Shown in pieces: positions 9,366 to 15,904 of a stretch of DNA of 40,094 bases. The notes beneath the pieces are model-generated. The model searched no databases, was not told the origin of the DNA, and saw only the letters and a list, made by a program, of their open reading frames with translations. The DNA comes from Gemmatimonadota bacterium. Lineage in GTDB: Bacteria; Gemmatimonadota; Gemmatimonadetes; Palauibacterales; KS3-K002. The stretch's first letter is position 1. Every line of letters starts with the position of its first letter. The position numbers were made by a program, and so were the translations under genes. The stretch is taken from contig CP070812.1 of assembly GCA_020344015.1 (NCBI GenBank), positions 3,961,584 to 4,001,677 of the forward strand, in the 5' to 3' direction.

Positions 9366-9617
9366 GTGCGCACCAAACGCGCACCGGGTGAACCCCAACC
9401 GAGGGGAGGCTCAAAGGTGAACGGCCGGAATCGGCCCGGCGCTGCGGAGATCTATCAGACAGACCTCGAGCGGCATCTATTCGCCCCGGCGTCACGCCGC
9501 AACGGTCAGCTCTCAAGTTGGCTGACACTCGACCCCATCGCCGGATGGCTCCGCGATTGGCTCGCTAGCAGCCGCTCTCGTTGGAAGGCCCTCGCCGAGG
9601 CCTGGAATCTCTCCTAG
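9366..9617 (+). CDS. Candidate small protein (83 aa), weakly supported
   Basis: A GTG at 9366 follows GGGAGGAAG closely, and a second in-frame GTG at 9417 follows GAGGGGAGGC with better spacing (67 aa). The downstream codons look coding-like, with many CTC, GCC, GAG and TGG. The C-terminal half is rich in Trp and Leu with alternating Arg (for example DPIAGWLRDWLASSRSRW), which could form an amphipathic helix. No family is recognised. It lies beside an island with other small proteins, which is the main reason to list it. It may be a chance open frame. Confidence 0.3.
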   Translation: MRTKRAPGEPQPRGGSKVNGRNRPGAAEIYQTDLERHLFAPASRRNGQLSSWLTLDPIAGWLRDWLASSRSRWKALAEAWNLS

Positions 9618-9857
9618 CATCGATCACATCCAGCGCCTCGCCGGCGCGACGGCGTCCTAAGTCCTTACATCCCTCGTCCTGGATAGCTTGCCAATCGTCA
9701 TGGCCATCGTCAGCGCCGTGCGTAGCGCCGCCTTCCTGACCTGCCCACGAGGCTGGGCCCGGACAAACGGCTCGGGGAGCGCCCCGGCGTCGGACGCCCC
9801 CCGCTGCTGAGAGCAGTGCTGAGGATCGGTATCGGTGGGGTTGCCGCGATGGACTGC

Positions 9858-9880
9858 ACCCTCCACCGCGGTGGTAGGGT
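9858..9880. terminator. GC-rich hairpin downstream of the 46-aa peptide gene
   Basis: ACCCTCCACCG pairs with CGGTGGTAGGGT with a single one-base bulge and essentially no loop. It lies about 25 nt beyond the stop of the minus-strand peptide gene. There is no T-tract, so this is at best a factor-dependent terminator or an extruding palindrome. Confidence 0.35.
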
Positions 9881-9904
9881 CTTCCTGCCCGCCGTGCCGC
9901 CTTG

Positions 9905-10045
9905 CTAGGGCGCTCCGGCTTGAGCTGAGCTCAGCACCGTGTACGTGAGCGCCGCGGTCAAGGCCAAATAGAACAGACCGAGCCCAACGGACTTCGCTAG
10001 CCTCGCCGTCTTCCTTAGCCTCTTCAGCCTCTTCCTGATAACCAT
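9905..10045 (-). CDS. 46-aa single-pass membrane micropeptide
   Basis: An ATG at 10045 is preceded by an excellent ribosome-binding site (GGAGGT, 7 nt spacing), the best evidence that this short frame is translated. The product has a strongly basic N-terminus (MVIRKRLKRLRKTARLAKS) followed by one hydrophobic helix (about residues 20-38, VGLGLFYLALTAALTYTVL) and a short polar tail ending QAGAP. Positive-inside topology predicts a cytoplasmic N-terminus. No family is recognised. It is divergent from the first BTAD regulator gene, and its upstream region carries TGATAG-type direct repeats like those upstream of the 35-aa peptide. Regulation by a BTAD protein and a function in that signalling module are inference. 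Confidence 0.6.
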   Translation of the reverse strand: MVIRKRLKRLRKTARLAKSVGLGLFYLALTAALTYTVLSSAQAGAP

Positions 10046-10104
10046 TATTGCTACCTCCAATTGCCACGTCTCCGCTCCCTGCCTGTCCTCCAGGTCTCGC
10101 CGGC

Positions 10105-10178
10105 AGTATACGGGTCCCACTTCAGCGGGCTCTCAACGGCACGTCATCTCGCCTATCACGCGAATCATCTAGCTATCA
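10105..10178 (-). promoter_or_regulatory. Candidate promoter and TGAT direct repeats upstream of the 46-aa peptide gene
   Basis: Read on the minus strand, TGATAG, TGATTC, TGATAG and TGACGT occur at 10178, 10167, 10158 and 10146, that is at intervals of 11, 9 and 12 nt. A TATACT -10-like box follows at 10110-10105, about 60 nt before the ATG. The core resembles the array at 15384-15485. The distance from the last repeat to the -10 box (about 30 nt) is larger than in classical SARP promoters, so the -10 assignment is uncertain. Confidence 0.45.
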
Positions 10179-10322
10179 TCCGGCCGCGTCGGGCATCTCA
10201 ACTTGCAGTAGTGCAGCCAGTTATGACGTCGAGCCGGAACGCCGGCGCGCCGAGGATCGGTAGCTTGCGGCGATATCGCTCTTACGTGCACTATGTACCC
10301 CACGCAGCAGTTTGCACTTGTG

Positions 10323-10367
10323 CCTCGCGGCCACCGCTACCCTCGCATGGGCGTTCCGGCCGCGAGG
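10323..10367 (+). promoter_or_regulatory. Leader hairpin upstream of the BTAD regulator
   Basis: CCTCGCGGCC (10323-10332) and GGCCGCGAGG (10358-10367) are perfect complements around a 25-nt loop. The hairpin lies about 20 nt before a short leader frame and about 95 nt before the regulator start, so it would sit in the 5' leader RNA if transcription begins upstream. A regulatory role is inferred. Confidence 0.4.
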
Positions 10368-10397
10368 ACGCGGTCAACTCGTGATTGGGAGAACGCG

Positions 10398-10466
10398 ATG
10401 AGTCGCCGGGCCCCATCGACTCGTTCGCCATTCCGCTCACCCGACCAGCCAGCTTGCGCCTCATGA
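10398..10466 (+). CDS. 22-aa leader peptide overlapping the BTAD regulator start
   Basis: An ATG at 10398 follows GGGAG with 7-nt spacing and opens a 22-codon frame (MSRRAPSTRS...) ending in TGA at 10464-10466. The stop overlaps the ATG of the regulator (10463-10465) as ATGA. The regulator has no good ribosome-binding site of its own, so it may be translated by termination-reinitiation from this leader. No family or function is recognised for the peptide. Confidence 0.4.
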   Translation: MSRRAPSTRSPFRSPDQPACAS

Positions 10467-13400
10467 TCGAATTGCGGACGCTCGGCCGCGGCGCAGTCCG
10501 CCGCGACGGCGAGGAAGTAACCGGGATCAAGGCTCAGAAGCAGAGGTTCGCCCTGCTCGCCTACCTGGCCGTCGAGGGGCGAGCCTCGCGCGGTCATCTG
10601 CTGGCGCTCTTCTGGCCGGAACGGGAGGAAGAGAAAGCGCGCCACTCACTGTCCCAAGCGATCTACGCTCTGAAGCGCGAGCTGGGCGAGGAGTGTCTGC
10701 GGGTGGAAGGCGACTCGGTCGAGACCACCGGCGAGGCCTGCGACGTTGACGCGACTGCGTTGCAGGAAGCGGCCGAGGCTGAGCGTTGGGAGGAGGTGGC
10801 GGAGTTGTACCGCGGGCCGTTCCTCGACCAGTTCCAGCTGCCGGGAGCGCCAGAGTTCGAGGAATGGCAGTCGAGCACCCGGACACGACTGGCCCGCCTG
10901 GCACGACGTGCCTTCCGCCATCTGGTCGAGGAGCGCGTCAATGAGGGCGAGCTGCCCACCGCCCTCACGCTCGCGACCCGCTGGGCGACACTCGAGCCAA
11001 CAGAGGACGAGGCGCAGCACACCTTCATCGCTCTGCTCGCCCGTTCCGGTCAGCGGTCAGCGGCCCTCAAGCACTACGAGACCTACCGTTCTCGGCTCGC
11101 CAGCGAGCTGGAGGTCGAACCACTGGACGAGACGGTGGCGCTGGTCGAGCGTATCCGGGCGGGCGACGTCGTGGAGTTCAGCCCGCTCGCTGAAGCCGAG
11201 CGACCCGTGGCGGCACCCGAACCGGCCCAGCCTCCGGGCGTCGCCGAGGCGCCGCCGACCCGCGCCGAGGAGCCTACGCCGGCGAAGACCGGCTGGGCCG
11301 GTCTGATGGCCGAGTTCCGCGAGCACCGGGTCTTCCACGTCGGCGCCTTCTACCTAGCGGTCGCCTGGCTGGCGATCCAGTTCACCGGCACCCTGGTCGA
11401 GCACGAGATCCTCCCCAACTCGGTCTTCCGCTTCGTACTGTTCATCCTGGCCTTCGGCCTGCCGTTTGCCCTGATCCTCGCCTGGGCTCACGAGCTAAAG
11501 CCCGAGGGCGAGCCGGGCGAGCGACCGGCGCGCAGCCGGTTTTGGCCGCAGTGGGCCGAGCGAGTGCGCGGTGTGCACGTGCTCTGGTTCCTGGGTGCGC
11601 TGTTCGTAGCACTGCTGGCCGCAACCCAGGTGCTGACGACTTTCATCCGCTTGGGCAAACTCGACAGGAGTCGAGTGGTCGTCTTTCCGCTCTACGTAAC
11701 GCCCGAGGGAAATGAGAGCGCCGGCGAGTACATCGCTACCTGGGTGCAGGTTGCAGTCGAGGCGGCCGGGCTCAGGTCGATCGACGGCTGGTACGGCCTA
11801 GACGATCTCCAGCAGGCCGGCCTGCAGCCGGTCGCTCGTCAGACCGCCCGCGACGAAGCGCGCGCCCGCGGCGCCGCCTACTACATACAGGGACGAGCCA
11901 CGCTGCGCACCGATTCCGCTTTCATACTCCTCGAGCTTCACGACGTGTCCGGCGATTCGATTCTGACCCGTGGCGATGCGGCCGGTCCGATCGAACCAGA
12001 CTGGGAACGCCTACAGGCCTACCGCGCGATGAGGACCCTGCTGCTGGTGCTGGCTCCTGACGAGCCGCCGATCCAGTTGGGCACCACGAGTCCGCCCTCA
12101 CAAGGCGCGGCCCAGTTCCAGGAGGGTGATCGCGCCTATCGCCGCGCTCAATTCGCCGAAGCCTTCCAGCACTACCGTAGCGCCGTGGAGGCAGACTCGA
12201 GCTTCTACTACGCCGGGCTGCGTGGCGCCCAGGCCGCCGTTTGGATCCAAGAGTTCTCTCACGCGGACCGCCTGCTCGATCTGGTCTTGCGCCAGCCGGC
12301 CTTCATGCCACTCCACCGAGCGGAGCTCGCCCGCGGTCTCGAGGACTACCTCGCTGGCGCCGCCGACTCGGCCATCGCGCACTTCCGGCGGGCTATCACA
12401 TCCGCGCCCGAGTGGTGGGACGCTTGGGCGCGCCTCGGCGAGGTCTACTACCACCTCATGCCCAGCGAGTCGCCCCTCGATTCACTCGCCGAGGCAGCAT
12501 TCCTGGAGGTGTATAGCCGGGACCCAGGCTACAGTCCCGTCGTCTTTCACCTGATCGAGATCGCTCTGCGGAAAGGTGAGGTCGCTCGGGCCGAAGGCCT
12601 GATGGAACAGTTCCGTGCCGCCGAGCCCGATTCGGCCAGGCTAGCCCATGTCGGACTCATGCTCGACTGCGCGAGAGAGTCCCCCGACCTTGTGGATTGG
12701 CGGGAGGCCACCCTTGAGCGCCCCAACTCCGTCCTCGCTGTCGGCGAGTCCCTCGCCGTCGGCGGTTTCCAGGCCCAGTGCGCCCGAGCTGCCTGGTCCG
12801 CTGTCCTGACCCACGATACCGCGACCGACGCCTGGGCAGAGTCTCGGCTGTTCGATGCCGCACTGTCCTTGCAGAGCCTGCTGGTCGCGGAAGGCCGGAC
12901 CGAGGACCTGGTGAACTTCCTCGAGTCGGATACGGCGATCAGCTTCTATGCCGGTGACTTCTATCTCCTCGACGCCGATGCCGGCGTGGACGTAGGTACC
13001 CCTGCCAGCACGTACGCCGAGCGACTCTGGGATCGCTACCGCGAAGGCTCGGCGGAAGCCTTCGGAGTATGGTTCCTCGGCCTATGGGAAACGAGCCGAG
13101 GCCGTGCCGCAGAACTGAACGAGCTCGCCAGCTCGCTTGCAGATATGGCCGAGAGAAGTGGGTATCGCGCCGACGACTTGATGGCCCGCAGCCTGCAGGC
13201 CCGCGCCGCCCTGGTCAGCGGCGACTCCGTAGTAGCGCTGGGCCTCCTGGAATCCCTTGAGCCGACCCGGAGACGGGAGGATCCCGACTACCCGTGGGAG
13301 GCGTTGGGCGGCGAGAGGATCATGCTAGGCGAACTGTTATATGCACGCGGCGAGTACGACAGAGCACTGCGCATCGCGGCCGACTTCGACGCGCCCGCTC

Positions 13401-13552
13401 AGCCGCCCTCAAACTTGATCTACCTCCCCAGGAGCCTCGCCCTGCGGGTGCGTGTCGCGCAGAAGCTCGGCGACCGCGAGCTGGAGCAGCGCTCGCGGGA
13501 ACGCCTCGCCGCCTTGGGTCGACATGATCTCTTGGCCGAACTCTCGAACTAG
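10463..13552 (+). CDS. Membrane-anchored BTAD/SARP-type regulator with TolB-like and TPR domains
   Basis: A 1029-aa protein. The start is set at MIELRTLGRG because the second BTAD protein here begins MIEIRTLGRT; the frame is open further upstream. Order: OmpR-type winged helix (about 1-92), bacterial transcriptional activator domain of TPR-like helices (about 95-240, ending ELEVEPLDETVALVERI), an Ala/Pro-rich linker, three hydrophobic helices (about 293-312, 323-343, 371-395), a TolB-like beta/alpha domain (about 402-535, VVVFPLYVTPEGNES) and helical repeats to the end. Three membrane passes put the DNA-binding part in the cytoplasm and the large C-terminal part outside, as in ToxR/CadC one-component sensors. 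The middle segment (VFHVGAFYLAVAW...LAWAHELKPEG) is a module often placed before TolB/TPR tails. Likely targets are the nearby peptide promoters; this is inferred. Confidence 0.85.
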   Translation: MIELRTLGRGAVRRDGEEVTGIKAQKQRFALLAYLAVEGRASRGHLLALFWPEREEEKARHSLSQAIYALKRELGEECLRVEGDSVETTGEACDVDATALQEAAEAERWEEVAELYRGPFLDQFQLPGAPEFEEWQSSTRTRLARLARRAFRHLVEERVNEGELPTALTLATRWATLEPTEDEAQHTFIALLARSGQRSAALKHYETYRSRLASELEVEPLDETVALVERIRAGDVVEFSPLAEAERPVAAPEPAQPPGVAEAPPTRAEEPTPAKTGWAGLMAEFREHRVFHVGAFYLAVAWLAIQFTGTLVEHEILPNSVFRFVLFILAFGLPFALILAWAHELKPEGEPGERPARSRFWPQWAERVRGVHVLWFLGALFVALLAATQVLTTFIRLGKLDRSRVVVFPLYVTPEGNESAGEYIATWVQVAVEAAGLRSIDGWYGLDDLQQAGLQPVARQTARDEARARGAAYYIQGRATLRTDSAFILLELHDVSGDSILTRGDAAGPIEPDWERLQAYRAMRTLLLVLAPDEPPIQLGTTSPPSQGAAQFQEGDRAYRRAQFAEAFQHYRSAVEADSSFYYAGLRGAQAAVWIQEFSHADRLLDLVLRQPAFMPLHRAELARGLEDYLAGAADSAIAHFRRAITSAPEWWDAWARLGEVYYHLMPSESPLDSLAEAAFLEVYSRDPGYSPVVFHLIEIALRKGEVARAEGLMEQFRAAEPDSARLAHVGLMLDCARESPDLVDWREATLERPNSVLAVGESLAVGGFQAQCARAAWSAVLTHDTATDAWAESRLFDAALSLQSLLVAEGRTEDLVNFLESDTAISFYAGDFYLLDADAGVDVGTPASTYAERLWDRYREGSAEAFGVWFLGLWETSRGRAAELNELASSLADMAERSGYRADDLMARSLQARAALVSGDSVVALGLLESLEPTRRREDPDYPWEALGGERIMLGELLYARGEYDRALRIAADFDAPAQPPSNLIYLPRSLALRVRVAQKLGDRELEQRSRERLAALGRHDLLAELSN

Positions 13553-13601
13553 AAGAGTAGCGACCACACTAGCCATCCCAAACAAACTCAGAGGAGGCCG
13601 T

Positions 13602-13823
13602 ATGCAGAACGATCCATGTAGAGATTTCCAAACGCGGGACGCGACGGACGGCGTCGTCCTGACCGTTGAGGACTTCAACCACCTGGTCCAGTGGACCGAG
13701 TGCCTCTACGAGTGGGGCAGGAGGGTACGCAACGATATCATCGAGCTGGAAGAGCGCGTCGGTAAGTCGGGCGGCGATCCGGAGGACCCACCGCTGCCGC
13801 CTTGGCGGAAGAAGTTGGATTAG
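13602..13823 (+). CDS. 73-aa soluble helical protein downstream of the BTAD regulator
   Basis: An ATG at 13602 is preceded by GAGGAGG with good spacing. It lies 49 nt after the regulator stop in the same direction, so it is probably in the same transcript. The product begins MQNDPCRDFQTRDATDG, has a predicted amphipathic helix (about 28-54, with LVQWTECLYEWGRR and DIIELEERV) and ends in a Pro-rich, basic tail (DPPLPPWRKKLD). It has no signal peptide or membrane helix. No family is recognised. It could be a partner or modulator of the regulator, but nothing in the sequence shows that. A strong hairpin follows 12 nt after the stop. Confidence 0.65.
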   Translation: MQNDPCRDFQTRDATDGVVLTVEDFNHLVQWTECLYEWGRRVRNDIIELEERVGKSGGDPEDPPLPPWRKKLD

Positions 13824-13835
13824 GAGAGATCCGAT

Positions 13836-13865
13836 GGTGGCCGCCGCCCTACGGCGGCGGCCGCC
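13836..13865. terminator. Bidirectional hairpin between convergent genes
   Basis: GGTGGCCGCCGCC and GGCGGCGGCCGCC form a 13-bp stem with one mismatch and a 4-nt loop (CTAC). It lies 12 nt after the 73-aa protein and 4 nt beyond the stop of the second BTAD gene. There is no T-tract. Its position suggests shared transcription termination. Confidence 0.6.
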
Positions 13866-13869
13866 CGAC

Positions 13870-15249
13870 TCAGTTGCCGCTGCCCGCAGGTCGGCCCGTC
13901 GAGTCGGACGCCGCCTGCACTTCCTCGGTCAGCGAGGCGGCGAGCTCGTCGAGCAAGGCGAAAAGGCTGTCCCGCGGCCCGCGCACGTCGGCCTGCGCCA
14001 GTACTGCGCCGGTACGGCCCCCCACCAACTCGGCCACGATCCGCAGCTCGTCTCCGCTGCCGTGGATGTCGCCCAAGACCAGCAACGTGGCCTGCACGTG
14101 ACCGGCGAGCACGCCCAGCGATTCAGCGGTGAACGCCGTCATCCCGCCGAAGCCGTCGCGCTCCCAGGTCTCGACGACCCTGTGGTGAGGAACCACTTCC
14201 AGCGAGCCCAGCCCCTCGAGGTTGAGGGCGAGGAGCTGCGCCACACCCACCGATAGGCCGTCGTCATCTTCTCCCAGCCCGTGCGGTGTAAACGGGAGCA
14301 CGGCCACCCGCATCGCCTCCGCCGTCAGCACCTCGTCCCCAGCACCCCCCGGCCCATCGGCTCGCCAGGGCCAGAACACGACAGCCAGTACGGCCACGAC
14401 CGCCATCGCGCCCGCCACCAGCCAGCTACGGCGAAGAGGCGGCCCCTGCAACCTTCTCGGCGGTCGCGCACCGACGTCCCTTCCGGTATCCACGGCCGGC
14501 CGACTCCGCCTATCATCCTTTACCTCCACTGGCTCCTCAGAAGCCTGTGGCTCACCGCGGATCCGCTCCACCAGTTGGCGCGTATGCTCCAGCGGCTCGA
14601 CCTCCAGTTCCCGCGCCAGCAGGTCCCGGTAGACATCGTATTGCCGCAACGCTGCCACTCGGTCGCCCCGCAGGTAGAGCGACTCGATCAGCAGGTGCTG
14701 AGCCTCGTCGTCCAGTGTGTCTGAGTCGACGAGCCGCCGGCAGTGGGTCACCGCCCCATCCAGGTCGCCCGATTCGCGTGCCTGACCCGCTAGCTCCAGG
14801 GCCGCCTTGCGAAACTTCCTCTGCAGGTCCGCCCGCTGCCGGTCCGCCCAGTGGTCGAAGTCCGGCTCGTTGACCGCCAGGTCCGCCAGGAACGGCCCCT
14901 CGTACAGCGCCACCGCGCCCTCGGGATCATCGGCCTCCAGCCGGCGCTCGAATTCCTCAACGTCCAGCCAGACCTCACGGCCGAAATCCACCGCGTCCTC
15001 GACGCTCTCTAAGGTTAGCTGCGGGCTGGTCTTGCGAAGTGTGTATAGCAGTTGGTTCAGGGCGCGCCGCGCACGCTTCTCGTCCCGGTCCGGCCACAGC
15101 ACCCCCAGGATCTCGTCACGCCGATCCGGTCCCGGCTCCCGCGCCATGTAGACCAGCAACGCCAGCGACTTCGGCCAGGCCGCCTCGCCGCTCAGCGGCT
15201 CGCCATCCACCGCCACCGATGTCCGTCCCAGTGTCCGTATCTCGATCAT
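13870..15249 (-). CDS. Membrane-anchored BTAD/SARP-type regulator with TolB-like C-terminal domain
   Basis: A 459-aa protein starting at ATG 15249, with GAGGG a few bases upstream. Domains: winged helix (about 1-95, LLVYMAREPGPDRRDEILGVLWPDRDE), BTAD helical domain (about 97-232), charged linker, one transmembrane helix (about 276-294) and a TolB-like domain (about 312-445, VAVLPFTPHGLGEDD). One membrane pass gives a cytoplasmic DNA-binding N-terminus and an external C-terminus. It is a shorter relative of the 1029-aa regulator, lacking the TPR tail. It is divergent from the 35-aa peptide gene; the gap between them holds the TGATAG array, so this protein is the best candidate to bind it. SARP proteins are known to bind such 11-bp-phased direct repeats; the pairing here is inference. 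Confidence 0.86.
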   Translation of the reverse strand: MIEIRTLGRTSVAVDGEPLSGEAAWPKSLALLVYMAREPGPDRRDEILGVLWPDRDEKRARRALNQLLYTLRKTSPQLTLESVEDAVDFGREVWLDVEEFERRLEADDPEGAVALYEGPFLADLAVNEPDFDHWADRQRADLQRKFRKAALELAGQARESGDLDGAVTHCRRLVDSDTLDDEAQHLLIESLYLRGDRVAALRQYDVYRDLLARELEVEPLEHTRQLVERIRGEPQASEEPVEVKDDRRSRPAVDTGRDVGARPPRRLQGPPLRRSWLVAGAMAVVAVLAVVFWPWRADGPGGAGDEVLTAEAMRVAVLPFTPHGLGEDDDGLSVGVAQLLALNLEGLGSLEVVPHHRVVETWERDGFGGMTAFTAESLGVLAGHVQATLLVLGDIHGSGDELRIVAELVGGRTGAVLAQADVRGPRDSLFALLDELAASLTEEVQAASDSTGRPAGSGN

Positions 15250-15330
15250 ATGCCCTCAGGGCGCGGGAATCCCCTGAAATCTGACCATCCAGCCCGTCCG
15301 CCACAACCCAGCCGTCCCGCGGCGGCCGAA

Positions 15331-15342
15331 AAACATATGTTT
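15331..15342. promoter_or_regulatory. 12-bp perfect palindrome AAACATATGTTT
   Basis: A perfect A/T-rich palindrome in an otherwise GC-rich region, about 80 nt upstream of the second BTAD gene and 40 nt from the first repeat of the TGATAG array. It could be an operator or overlap the -10 region of the BTAD promoter. Function is not shown. Confidence 0.4.
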
Positions 15343-15381
15343 AACCCTCCGCATGATCGCTAAACGCCCATTTTCCCTTCA

Positions 15382-15499
15382 CATGACAGCTGCCTGATAG
15401 ATGCCTGATAGTCGAGGGCTCCAACCTGATAGCCGCCTGATAGGAAGACCGCTGACCTGATCGTCACCTGATCGCTACCTGATTAGCCGAGTCTATAAT
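15382..15499 (+). promoter_or_regulatory. SARP-type phased direct-repeat array with -10 box
   Basis: Seven near-identical copies of CCTGATAG/CCTGATCG/CCTGATTA have TGAT starting at 15395, 15406, 15427, 15438, 15458, 15469 and 15480. A degenerate CATGACAG (TGAC at 15384) lies 11 nt before the first. Intervals are 11, 11, 21, 11, 20, 11 and 11, so all copies lie on nearly the same helix face. A perfect TATAAT (15494-15499) follows the last copy by about 9-10 nt, with no recognisable -35. Actinobacterial SARP regulators bind direct repeats at 11-bp spacing that replace the -35 element about 8 nt from the -10, which this closely resembles. The promoter reads toward the 35-aa peptide. Confidence 0.85.
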
Positions 15500-15550
15500 T
15501 GGCGTCGACTGTACGATTCACCTCCTTTGCCCTGTCAGGAAGATGGCAGC

Positions 15551-15658
15551 ATGAGCACAAAAGCGAAGGTGCATCCGCTACCTGAGCGTTGCGAAGCTTG
15601 CATCGGTTTGCTGGTGATCCTGACCACAGTGATTTGTTTGATCGTCGGGATCCTCTGA
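15551..15658 (+). CDS. 35-aa single-pass membrane micropeptide with CxxC motif
   Basis: This is the only plausible coding frame directly downstream of the TATAAT box. ATG at 15551 follows AGGAAG by about 9 nt. The product starts MSTKAKVHPLPERCEAC (CxxC: Cys14, Cys17) and continues as one hydrophobic helix to the end (IGLLVILTTVICLIVGIL, with Cys29). A basic N-terminus and hydrophobic C-terminus fit a tail-anchored or small transmembrane peptide. It is shorter than usual gene-calling limits. No family is recognised. Its promoter and terminator argue that the transcript is real; the coding assignment is less certain, and the RNA itself could be the product. Confidence 0.6.
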   Translation: MSTKAKVHPLPERCEACIGLLVILTTVICLIVGIL

Positions 15659-15838
15659 TCGGCAGGATCGGGGAGAATCGAGAGAACGAAAGGCTTTTTG
15701 ACAATTCTTCACGGGGGCTCGTTCGGGAGCTGGCGCTTCCAAACTGTCTTGAACCGACGAAGACTACCTCAGCTGTCCCACCTGCCCGCTGTGGGAGCGG
15801 TCGCAGCCGATAACGAGCGGGCCTCCGTTTCTAAAACC

Positions 15839-15875
15839 GAGCGCCGCCGGGGTTTTCCCCCGACGGCGCTTTTTT
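15839..15875 (+). terminator. Strong intrinsic terminator of the micropeptide transcript
   Basis: GCGCCG-C-CGGGG, loop TTTT, then CCCCG and A-CGGCGC pair to form a GC-rich stem, followed by TTTTTT (15870-15875). It is oriented for plus-strand transcripts and gives a predicted RNA of about 370 nt from the TATAAT box. About 180 nt between the peptide stop and the hairpin contain no recognised gene. Confidence 0.88.
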
Positions 15876-15904
15876 GTGTCGGTCGTGCTCGGCGGCGGCG
15901 CGAT

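Larger units (their letters stand above)
9149..9904. other. Long, mostly non-coding gap left of the regulatory island
   Basis: About 750 nt between the M14 start and the end of the small membrane peptide gene. It must contain the M14 promoter, but no convincing -35/-10 pair was found. One weak candidate small gene (9366-9617) and one hairpin (9858-9880) are listed separately. Several purine-rich ribosome-binding-like stretches occur on the plus strand (9327-9335, 9358-9365, 9401-9409). Nothing else could be recognised. Confidence 0.5.

Noticed and set aside
9657..10067. 136-aa minus-strand frame overlapping the 46-aa peptide gene in another frame
   Set aside because: Composition looks random and low-hydrophobic. 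The 46-aa frame has the ribosome-binding site and a sensible membrane helix.
15393..15485. Regular short repeats resembling a CRISPR array
   Set aside because: The repeat is only 8 bp with 3-13 nt between copies, phased to the DNA helix and followed by a -10 box. This is an operator array.
15659..15838. tRNA, tmRNA or SRP RNA in the stretch before the intrinsic terminator
   Set aside because: No T-loop consensus, no cloverleaf and no conserved tetraloop motif was found by eye.
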